A stretch of DNA of 64,000 nucleotides from Trachythela sp. YZ-2020 (Eukaryota > Cnidaria > Anthozoa > Malacalcyonacea > Clavulariidae), in NCBI GenBank assembly GCA_016169945.1, contig JADLSH010000254.1, positions 434,001 to 498,000 on the forward strand, in the 5' to 3' direction. The notes under the pieces were generated by a model. The model worked only from the letters and a program-made list of their open reading frames with translations, made no database searches and had not been told where the DNA came from. Below, piece by piece: positions 35,819 to 47,800 of the stretch; the first letter of the stretch is position 1, and each line of letters opens with the position of its first letter. Position numbers and translations under genes: made by a program.

Positions 35819-38800
35819 ATGGGTATACCTCATCTAGTCTTGGTCCATGGCTGGATTCCTTTTGCTGTTATTATTTTTGTGAGTTGTTTGAATGCAATAT
35901 CGCTATATTTGACTTGATATGCAACTGCGCTATTTGGGATAATTGTTTTTGCACGAATCAATGATTTCGACGTAAATATAGTCGGTATAAACGGTTTCTA
36001 TACTACACAATGTAGAAGGCATGTAGATGTTTAATTGGCTTTAAAAATCAGATTCATTTTCTATCCAGAAATATTAAGTAAACATATTTTGCTCTTCCCT
36101 GCTATTGTTTGGCCATTTAGGTTAATCAATTTAGTGGCAATAAGCCATAATGCTCCTTTTTAGGCCCGTTCACATGATCAGATTTGTCGGATCCGATATT
36201 TTCCTCCTGACGTATGTGATTTCATACTATACTGCAACAACTACACTTTTCACCAGATATGAGCCAATAGCCTTAAGGCCCGATCAAACGAGAAGGCAAG
36301 TCATTGCAAGTTTTGACTTGCGCTTGCTTGTGCCTCGTTTGACCACCAACTTGCGATGACTTGCGTTAGCTTGCGAATGATTTGAACTGGTTCAAACTTC
36401 ATCGCAAGTTTTTGTAAACTTGCGAGCACTTGCGACACGTTTGAACACCAAGCGCAAGTTCAAGCAAGTTTTTCGTGACCAGTTGCCATGGTTTTTCGTG
36501 ACCAGTTGCCATGCCCTCTGTTCTCTCGCTCTATTTATCTCTGTGATTGTTAAAAAAAGCTGGAAACGCCGAAGTCGAATACCGTTCGTTCCAAATGGCT
36601 TCAAAAAAACACCGAAAAACTTTCCAATAAGAGTGAGAATATGAAAGAAAAGCACATGGGCTAAATCGCCCTAAATTTCTTGCGTATCGTTTGATCGGTC
36701 GCGTCGCAAGTCAACGCAAGTCAAAACAAGTTTACTTGCGATGACTTGCGTTCTCGTTTGATCGGGCCTTTACACTTGTCAGCAAATCCAGTAAATCACA
36801 TACGTCAAGAGGAGAATTGGATCCCGACATACGAACAAGTGCAAAATAATAAGGAAGTTACAAAGTAGCATTTGGGCGCACAACTGCTAAAGGGTTTGAA
36901 TGTATATTTTTGTTTTTGAAGGTAATTTTCATGTTCTCATGGATCTATGTACGTTATTATCAAGACCACCTGGAATCAGAGATGTCTACCACCATCACAG
37001 CAATCATCGCTCTGACCATCACATTAATAACCTCAGCCTTGGTACCTCTGGATATCTTCTTAGTGTCTTATATGAAGAATACTGATGGAACTTTCAAGGT
37101 AGTTGTGTGCTCAGGTTTTTTATTCTGTTGGGATTGTGGGAGTATTAACATACTATATTTTTGTTTGTTTGTATGTTTATGTCACTTTATTCAAGAGCAG
37201 GGACACCGTAACAGCATTCAGTGGACATTAACACACCTAAACTTAATTAAACTAACTTTATTTATACTGGATAGCTCTATCAGTTCTAAACTGTTAGAAC
37301 TCCCTAGAGGTCCAGTAAGGGCCATCCCTTATTGATCCAGTGTTACTACAGGAGGAAACCTAAACTAAACTAACTTTATTTATACTGGATAGCTCTATCA
37401 GTTCTAAATTATTCTATCTACAGGTCCAGTAAGAGCCATCCCTTATTGTTCCAGTGTTACTACAGGAGGAAACCTAAACTAAACTTATTTATTCATATTA
37501 CAGAGCTGGGCAGCCAATTTAACAAGCAGAAGTTCATTCGAAAATAATATCAGCTACACATACTATGGTTAGTAGAATGTACTTTAAGTAAATTAAAATA
37601 AAATAAATAGAAATTAAAGTTATAGGTTAATAATTTCAACTATTTTGTGTAGCATAAAATGGCATAATAAACATAATTATAGTAAACATATAATTAGAAA
37701 TTTGAAACTTGTCCATATATTTTCAGGTCTTTATTCGGTTGTGATTTTGTTTCTCTTCCTTATCCTGCCATTTATGTACTTTTACTTCGAAGAACAAGAT
37801 GACGACGTCACTTGCAAAATGGTAATTGTAAATGTCAATGGGCTGTATTTAATAAATATATAACCATAGAAACTGTTTATGATATATTACAGAAAAATTA
37901 TTTTTCTAACACTGCGGAGAACAACAATAATTTTGTTGTCTCGAGCGGAATTTGAACTTGCATCTTTGGGTTTTTAGACCGATGCTCTATGTGTGTGGCG
38001 CTCGTTATGTGTATGGCACTTGTTATGTTTGTGGCACTCGTTATGTGTGTGGCACTCGTTATGTGTGTGGCACTCGTTATGTGTGTGGCACTCGTTATGT
38101 GTGTGGCACTCGTTATGTGTGTGGCACTTGTTATGTTTGTGGCACTTGTTATGTTTGTGGCACTTGTTATGTTTGTGGCACTCGTTATGTGTGTGGCACT
38201 CGTTATGTGTGTGGTACTCGTTATGTGTGTGGCACTTGTTATGTGTGTGGCACTTGTTATGTGTGTGGCACTCGTTATGTGTATGGCACTCGTTATGTGT
38301 GTGGCACTCGTTATGTGTGTGGCACTCGTTATGTTTGTGGCACTCGTTATGTGTGTGGCACTCGTTATGTGTGTGGCACTTGTTATGTGTGTGACACTTG
38401 TTATGTTTGTGGCACTTGTTATGTTTGTGGCACTTGTTATGTTTGTGGCACTCGTTATGTGTGTGGCACTCGTTATGTGTGGCACTCGTTATGTGTGTGG
38501 CACTTGTTATGTGTGTGGCACTTGTTATGTGTGTGGCACTCGTTATGTGTATGGCACTCGTTATGTGTGTGGCACTCGTTATGTGTGTGGCACTCGTTAT
38601 GTGTGTGGCACTCGTTATGTTTGTGGCACTCGTTATGTGTGTGGCACTCGTTGTGTGTGGCACTCGTTATGTGTGTGGCACTTGTTATGTTTGTGGCACT
38701 TGTTATGTGTGTGGCACTTGTTATGTTTGTGGCACTTGTTATGTGTGTGGCACTTGTTATGTGTGTGACACTTGTTATGTTTGTGGCACTTGTTATGTTT

Positions 38801-41800
38801 GTGGCACTTGTTATGTGTGTGGCACTCGTTATGTGTATGGCACTCGTTATGTGTGTGGCACTCGTTATGTTTGTGGCACTTGTTATGTGTGTGGCACTCG
38901 TTATGTGTGTGGCACTCGTTATGTGTGTGGCACTTGTTATGTGTGTGACACTTGTTATGTTTGTGGCACTTGTTATGTTTGTGGCACTTGTTATGTTTGT
39001 GGCACTCGTTATGTGTGTGGCACTCGTTATGTGTGTGGTACTCGTTATGTGTGTGGCACTTGTTATGTGTGTGGCACTTGTTATGTGTGTGGCACTCGTT
39101 ATGTGTATGGCACTCGTTATGTGTGTGGCACTCGTTATGTGTGTGGCACTCGTTATGTGTGTGGCACTCGTTATGTGTGTGGCACTCGTTATGTGTGTGG
39201 CACTCGTTATGTGTGTGGCACTTGTTATGTGTGTGACACTTGTTATGTTTGTGGCACTTGTTATGTGTGTGGCACTTGTTATGTTTGTGGCACTTGTTAT
39301 GTGTGTGGCACTTGTTATGTGTGTGACACTTGTTATGTTTGTGGCACTTGTTATGTGTGTAGTAATTTGTTATGTGTGTGGCACTTGTTATGGTGTGGCA
39401 CCTGTTATGTGTGTGACACTCATTATGTGTGGCACTTGTTATGTTTGTGGCACTTGTTATGTTTGTGGCACTCGTTATGTGTGTGGCACTGTTATGTGTG
39501 TGGCACTCGTTATGTGTGTGGCACTCGTTATGTGTGTGGCACTTGTTATGTTTGTGGCACTTGTTATGTTTGTGGCACTTGTTATGTTTGTGGCACTCGT
39601 TATGTGTGTGGCACTCGTTATGTGTGTGGCACTCATTATGTGTGTGGCACTTGTTATGTGTGGCACTCATTATGTTTGTGGCACTTGTTATGTTTGTGGC
39701 ACTTGTTATGTTTGTGGCACTTGTTATGTTTGTGGCACTTGTTATGTGGTGGCACTCGTTATGTTTGTGACACTCGTTATGTGTGGATGACACTTGTTAT
39801 GTTTGTGGCACTTGTTATGTTTGTGGCACTCGTTACGTGTGTGGCACTCGTTATGTGTGTGGCACTCGTTATGTGTGTGGTACTCGTTATGTGTGTGGCA
39901 CTTGTTATGTGTGGCAACTTGTTATGTGTGTGGCACTCGTTATGTGTATGGCACTCGTTATGTGTGTGGCACTCGTTATGTGTGTGGCACTCGTTATGTG
40001 TGTGGCACTCGTTATGTTTGTGGCACTCGTTATGTGTGTGGCACTCGTTATGTGTGTGGCACTTGTTATGTGTGTGACACTTGTTATGTTTGTGGCACTT
40101 GTTATGTGTGTGGCACTTGTTATGTTTGTGGCACTTGTTATGTGTGTGGCACTTGTTATGTGTGTGACACTTGTTATGTTTGTGGCACTTGTTATGTTTG
40201 TGGCACTTGTTATGTGTGTGGCACTCGTTATGTGTATGGCACTCGTTATGTGTGTGGCACTCGTTATGTTTGTGGCACTTGTTATGTGTGTGGCACTCGT
40301 TATGTGTGTGGCACTCGTTATGTGTGTGGCACTTGTTATGTGTGTGACACTTGTTATGTTTGTGGCACTTGTTATGTTTGTGGCACTTGTTATGTTTGTG
40401 GCACTCGTTATGTGTGTGGCACTCGTTATGTGTGTGGTACTCGTTATGTGTGTGGCACTTGTTATGTGTGTGGCACTTGTTATGTGTGTGGCACTCGTTA
40501 TGTGTGTGGCACTCGTTATGTGTGTGGCACTCGTTATGTGTGTGGCACTCGTTATGTGTGTGGCACTCGTTATGTGTGTGGCACTCGTTATGTGTGTGGC
40601 ACTCGTTATGTGTGTGGCACTTGTTATGTGTGTGACACTTGTTATGTTTGTGGCACTTGTTATGTGTGTGGCACTTGTTATGTTTGTGGCACTTGTTATG
40701 TGTGTGGCACTTGTTATGTGTGTGACACTTGTTATGTTTGTGGCACTTGTTATGTGTGTGGCACTTGTTATGTGTGTGGCACTTGTTATGTGTGTGGCAC
40801 TCGTTATGTGTGTGACACTCGTTATGTGTGTGGCACTTGTTATGTTTGTGGCACTTGTTATGTTTGTGGCACTCGTTATGTGTGTGGCACTCGTTATGTG
40901 TGTGGCACTCGTTATGTGTGTGGCACTCGTTATGTGTGTGGCACTTGTTATGTTTGTGGCACTTGTTATGTTTGTGGCACTTGTTATGTTTGTGGCACTC
41001 GTTATGTGTGTGGCACTCGTTATGTGTGTGGCACTCGTTATGTGTGTGGCACTTGTTATGTGTGTGGCACTCGTTATGTGTGTGGCACTTGTTATGTTTG
41101 TGGCACTTGTTATGTTTGTGGCACTTGTTATGTTTGTGGCACTTGTTATGTGGTGGCACTCGTTATGTTTGTGACACTCGTTATGTGTGGATGACACTTG
41201 TTATGTTTGTGGCACTTGTTATGTTTGTGGCACTCGTTACGTGTGTGGCACTCGTTATGTGTGTGGCACTCGTTATGTGTGTGGCACTTGTTATGTGTGT
41301 GACACTTGTTATGTGTGTGACACTTGTTATGTGTGTGACACTTGTTATGTGTGTGGCACTCGTTATGTGTGTGGCACTTGTTATGTGTGTGGCACTTGTT
41401 ATGTGTGTGGCACTTGTTATGTGTGTGGCACTTGTTATGTGTGTGGCACTCGTTGTGTGTGTGGCACTCGTTATGTGTGTGGCACTCGTTATGTGTGTTT
41501 CTTACTGAAACATTAAATATTTGCTTGTTTTAGAGAGTGTGTGGAGCTATGAAGTACACATTTGTTTTCATTATCGCAGCTTCAATCATTCTCCTTGTAG
41601 GGTATGGATATGTATACCACTTTTAAATCTTTCTCATCAAGGATAAACCGACCACTGTTCAGCCAATTTACACACTTTGTTGATAATAATAATGTGATGT
41701 CTTTTAAAAACTGTACGATAACACAGTATTGCTCACAAATAACCTAACAAACTTGTGGTTAATAATATGAGATACATCCTTGGATCAACACCCAAATAAC

Positions 41801-44800
41801 CACCACAGGTAAACCGAAACTGAACTGCAAACAAACCGCAACCCGAATCACAACCTTATCGCAAGTAAGTCGCAACCACACGGAAGCAGCAATGTTAGGT
41901 TACTTCTGACGTTTTTCTGACATACACATTAACTGTACAAACACATATACAGTACTAGACATTTACTGGTTAAAGACAGCTAGTTCTTTTGTTTCTGCTT
42001 ACAGGAGTTTTGTTCCGCTCAAACATCCTCCCAGCAATGTGACACAGTGGGATGATAAACTGAACTACCTGAAGAATGAAATAAAAACGTCGCGTACGTG
42101 AACATTTGAATCTATAGTCAGCAGGGCCGTCCTCAGAAAATTTATCAGGGGGGGTGTAAGGTCCTTTCAACCGACTGAATAACGAACTTGTACTGACTAC
42201 ATTGCTGTTAGTCATCAAAAATATTTTTGTCTGCCGACTAAGGTAGCACTTCTGCCGACTGAAACTCCAACTAGAATTTCTGGGGGGGTGTGACACCACC
42301 CAACCCCCCCCCCCCCGTAGGTCCGGCCCTGATAGTCAGACCTGTCTATAACAGCCCAGCACATCAATTTTAATTTACATGTCTTCACCTGGGTGTGTTT
42401 GTGTTTGTGTGTTTAGCTGTAAGCACAGTAAAGCTTGTGGAGTTAATGGTCAAAGGCCAAGGACAAATCGATTAAATTTTGGTTCAATTTGGATGAAAAT
42501 TGGATCAGAAATTTAAAAAAGTTTGTCTTGCTTGTCCAGGCTAAACAGAACCATGAATGCGTAATTAGTGCATGTATAATTTATGCATGAATACTTGACT
42601 TAATTTTCTGGCGGGGGAATGCTGTCTCTGAGTGCCCTCTGGTCAGTTAGTAATTTTATTTGCTGTTTTCTTTTAGACGGCGAGACTGCATTGACCTTCA
42701 CCATTGGTCTGCTCACCTTTGTTGGCTTGTTGTCCATTATCTCTTACACGGTAAGGAAGGATTATCTTCATTCTTCATCCTCAGAGAGAGAAGAACTCAG
42801 TGATGGGATCATGAATCTGCTTTTATGTTTCAGCCTAACCCACCCTGAACCGTGGTTTTGGGCAGAGCGTTGACTGCCTCCTTTCATAGGAGGGTGATGA
42901 GTTTTATGAAAGTTGAGAAGCAAGAGTTTGCATCAACGAGAGTTTCATCAACTCTCATGCCCCATGTGGTCAAACGAGAACAAGGGTTGCATGAGAATTG
43001 GCTGGATATGACCACGCGTACCGGTCAAACACGAAGGAAAGGTGGGAGTTGATGAGAGTTGATGAGAGTTGATGAGAGTGCATGAGAGTTGATGAGAGTG
43101 CATGAGAGTTGATGAAAGTGCATGAGAGTTGATGAAAGTGCATGAGAGTTGATGAGAGTGCATGAGAGTTGATGAAAGTGCATGAGAGTTGATGAGAGTT
43201 GATGAGAGTTGATGAGAGTTGATGAGAGTTGATGAGAGTTGATGAGAGTTGATGAGAGTTGATGAAAGTGCATGAGAGTTGATGAGAGTGCATGAGAGTT
43301 GATGAGAGTGCATGAGAGTTGATGAGAGTGCATGAGAGTTGATGAGAGTGCATGAGAGTTGATGAAAGTGCATGAGAGTTGATGAGAGTTGATGAGAGTT
43401 GATGAGAGTTGATGAGAGTTGATGAGAGTTGATGAGAGTTGATGAGAGTTGATGAGAGTTGATGAGAGTTGATGAGAGTTGATGAGAGTTGATGAAAGTG
43501 CATGAGAGTTGATGAGAGTTGATGAGAGTGCATGAGAGTGCATGAGAGTTGGTGAGAGTTGATGAGAGTGCGTGAGAGTTGATGAGAGTTGATGAGAGTT
43601 GATGTGAGTTGATGAGAGTTGATGAGAGTTGATGAGAGTCGATGAAAGTTGATGAGAGTTGATGAGAGTTGATGAGAGTTGACGAGAGTTGATGAGAGTT
43701 GATGAGAGTTGATGAGAGTTGATGAGAGTTGATGAGAGTTGATGAGAGTGCATGAGAGTTGATGAGAGTCGATGAAAGTCGATGAAAGTTGATGTGAGTT
43801 GATGTGAGTTGATGAGAGTTGATGAGAGTTGATGAGAGTTGGTGAGAGTTGATGAGAGTTGATGAGAGTTGACGTGAGTTGATGAGAGTTGATGAGAGTT
43901 GATGAGAGTTGATGAGAGTTGATGCGAGTGCATGAGAGTTGATGAGAGTTGATGAGAGTTGGTGAGAGTTGATGAGAGTTGGTGAGAGTTGATGAGAGTT
44001 GATGAGAGTTGACGTGAGTTGATGAGTGTTGATGAGAGTTGATGAGAGTTGATGAGAGTTGATGAGAGTTGATGAGAGTTGGCGGTCAAACGCGAGCGAG
44101 AGTTGTAACTATCATTAAGTCTCATCAACTCTCATCCTCGTTTGACCGGGGGCTTTACGAAACTATGTTTTCAAAGGTAAAACGCGCTTGCTCTGACCTC
44201 TATGAACTATGCTCTGACCACTCCACCACCGAAGTTAATTTAATGTACATTTTGTACTAGTACAGATGTACATAAGAGATAAAATATGTTATCTTATCAA
44301 CAGTTTCTTCAAGATAGTTTCTCTATTGTTGTCTAGGCCTACGGTATGTCGATGCTTCCACTTGAGCTTATCAAAGGATATAGAAGCATAAAGGTTCGTA
44401 TAAGAGTTGAACAAGTTCGCAGCAACAGACATGCCACGTTCTGTTTTCTGGATAGTTCCGTCTGTTTCTTTGCCAAATTTCGTAGCCAATATAATCATTT
44501 ATCTATATACTAGGATGAAAAGTACACTTTAAACACAAAGCATGAAAACCTACAATCACAGATCAGCTTATTGACGGACAAATATGTGGGAAAACGTCGA
44601 ATGTCGTCACGTGACCGTTCAAGATTGTCAACACTCGAGGACGAGGAGAGGTTACTAAGCCGAAGACAAGGTCGATTGACCAATGCTGACTCGAAATGTT
44701 GCAAAAATTGTTTTGTGTTGTTTCGACCGTTTCAAATCGCTTTGGGAGTATTCTTTTTCTTGCTGGCTTTGCTGATTGTCATTTCGCTTGTTATTACTGG

Positions 44801-47800
44801 GTAGGTCCGGTCATATTGGAAATTATTCCTAATATTTGCAATAGTTTAGAGCTGATAAAGCTTTATAAAATAACATGTTTACTACGCGAGCTGTGATTGG
44901 TCAATACCCGTGCAGGAAGAGACAATAATGCACGGGAAATTTTAGGCGCTTCGCGGGATTTTTAAAATGTCCGTTGTTTCTTTGTCGTTATTTTATAAAA
45001 TAATTACCAAATGGTTTTCCGTGCAGGATTGTGTGATCCTAACACTTGGGATGTTGCTCGACTTTCTGAAAGCTAAAAAATACTCGCCTATCGGCTCGTA
45101 TTTTTTTACGCTTTCAGAAAGTCTCGCAACATCCCGCGTGTTAGGAGCACCAGTATAAATAAAGTTAGTTTAGTTTAGGTTTTCTCCTGTAGTAACACTG
45201 GATCAATAATAGATGATCCTTACTGGACCTCTAGGGAGAACAGTTTAGAACTGATAGAGCTATCCAGTATAAATAAAGTTAGTTTAGTTTAGGTTTCCTC
45301 CTGTAGTAACACTGGATCAATAAGAGATGATCCTTACTGGACCTCTAGGGAGAACAGTTTAGAACTGATAGAGCTATCCAGTATAAATAAAGTTAGTTTA
45401 GTTTAGGTTTCCTCCTGTAGTAACACTGGATCAATAAGGGATGATCCTTACTGGACCTCTGAGGCGAACAGTTTAGAATTGATAGAGCTATCCAGCGTAA
45501 CACCGAATAACAGAAAGTATACCCATTCTTGCTTCCTACAGGATTGACAAAGCAATGCATTCTCTTGGCTATAAGTACGGCTATTCATTGCCTGATCCGA
45601 AATTCATCAACCCAGTAAATAAAGTCATGTTGTATGCACAAGAGGTAATCATTTGTTGTAAAGCTGACAGCTTACGGTATCACTCAGAAAAAAAACTAAC
45701 AAAAACCGTGGTTTATATACGTAGATCTTTGGCTCAACCACCGATCGACCATTGAAACTGATCCACAAGTGAACGCAACTAAACCTCGCCCGAACCGAAA
45801 CATAACCGCAGTCTTACCGCAATCAAACCGCAATAAATAATTATTTAATGCCTTTTTAGGTGTTTCCAGTTGACTACTGTCTGTTTTTTGGGATTGTTTT
45901 CTACTTTGTCTATTGTACTATGGTTGGAATGAGGAAAACTGGAATTCGCTTCTTTTGCATCAAAGTATCCTTTACACTGAAAATTATTTGAGAGGGCTTC
46001 TTTTGGAAGTTCATCTCGGCAAGCAGGATGAAACAGTCCATATGAATATTTAAATACCAATCCTGGTTACCTTAATCGTAACCTTAATCATAATCCTAAG
46101 TATTGTGACGTAATCTCGAGATATTAATGTTGAAAGTCACCCAATATGCTGCCAGGAATATCTACTATATCATGTAATTTGTGCTGAATTGTTGTTGCCC
46201 TTGACGTAACGCACAGCTCTATAAAATACGGCGACATAAAACTATGCCCCAGGCCCTGCTCTTCTTCGTGTTCATTCTGATGTACGTGGTGTTAGCGATC
46301 AATGTAGTCCTCATGTCGCTGGCACCCCAGTACTTGATGTATGGTAATCAAAAATACCAAGAAAAGGTAAGAATAAAAGATACACGAATCGTGTTGTGAT
46401 ATGTAATCACGAATACATGACTGCACATTTGAATACTTTAACACGCATATTTTAAATCACCAGTCACAGCTACATGTTTTTCTTTAACTGTGATTTTTGC
46501 CCGAATTTCGCGATTCGTGTATTGCACAGAGATTAGTATATGTGCTTTTTACCTCTGCGATCGATTTGTGCAATATGCAGTTGTCTGATTCAGAGGTGGA
46601 AAAAGTTGTTTTCTTATGGGAACCTGGGTTTCAGACTCATAATTAATAATTAATGAGGTTCAATGATCTTTGATTGATTTTGACATTGAACTGATTGGAG
46701 TGTTTTTTCTTGATATTCAGTGGTGTTCAATTTGATATAGTGAATACAAAATGCATTACAATTACTAGTCTGGACTAGAGCATACTCTAGTTTTGTTATT
46801 GCTCATCAGTTAATTATTAACTTTATAAATTTATGTGAAAAGTTTTCTGCAAAAGTTCAGATACAAAAATATTTCTGGGAACTAGATTCCCAGGATCCGA
46901 TACTTTTTCCACCTCTGGCCTGATTATAATTTCACCTACCAAACACTGCAGGTTTTTCCCGGGTCCTGAAGTTTCTTCTTGTAGTAACACTGGATCAATA
47001 AGGGATGACCCTTACTGGACCTCTAGGGAGAACAGTTTAGAACTGATAGAGCTATCCAGTATAAATAAAGTTAGTTTAGTTTAGGTTTCCTCCTGTAGTA
47101 ACACTGGATCAATAAGGGATGACCATTACTGGACCTCTAGGAAGAGCAGTTTAGAACTGATAGAGCTATCCAGTATAAATAAAGTTAGTTTAGTTTAAGT
47201 TTCCTCCTGTAGTAACACTGGATCAATAAAGGATGACACTTACTGGACTCTAGGGAGAACAGTTTATAACTGATAGAGCTATCCAGTATAAATAAAGTTA
47301 GTTTAGTTTAAGTTTCCTCCTGTAGTAACACTGGATCAATAAGGAATGACCCTTACTGGACCTCTAGAGAGAGCAGTTTAGAACTGATAGAGCTATCCAG
47401 TATAAATAAAGTTAGTTTAGTTTAAGTTTCCTCCTGTAGTAACACTGGATCAAGAAGGGTCATCCCTTACTGAATTTGAAAGGCGGATTGTTTATAACTT
47501 TTCTACAATGAAGGTGTACAAATCTACCAACGTGACTGGAAATTCCACTGCACATGGAAATTATACTATTAAGATACTGGATTGTTCAACCAGAGTATCA
47601 AACGGTATGTATTTTGCGTCTTGCGCGCGAGAGTCATCCGTGCTCTGTATCATTCGTTAGCGTGTTCTAACAAACGTTTTATAATATAACATTTATAGTA
47701 CGCGCGTGCTGATTGGTCGAGAAGCGTGTTTCTATTTAACAATTAGATTATGAGCTCAAGATTTCTATGAGGTGATAGTTGATGAGGGGGAAGCCCGAAT

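Noticed and set aside
37988..41497. CRISPR-like array
   Set aside because: Units are contiguous 18-mers without spacers, in an animal gene intron. It is a minisatellite.
37952..41508. Several very long open frames (up to ~610 codons) on both strands across the 18-mer array
   Set aside because: The 18-bp unit has no stop codon in most frames, so length is automatic. Frames shift at single-base indels, there is no start context or domain, and flanking LMBRD1 exons splice across the region in phase.
42948..44128. Open frames with SHQLSSTLIN repeats on the minus strand (also at 59002-60129)
   Set aside because: A product of the stop-free 10-bp unit translated over 30 bp. The arrays lie within introns of LMBRD1 and CC2D1.
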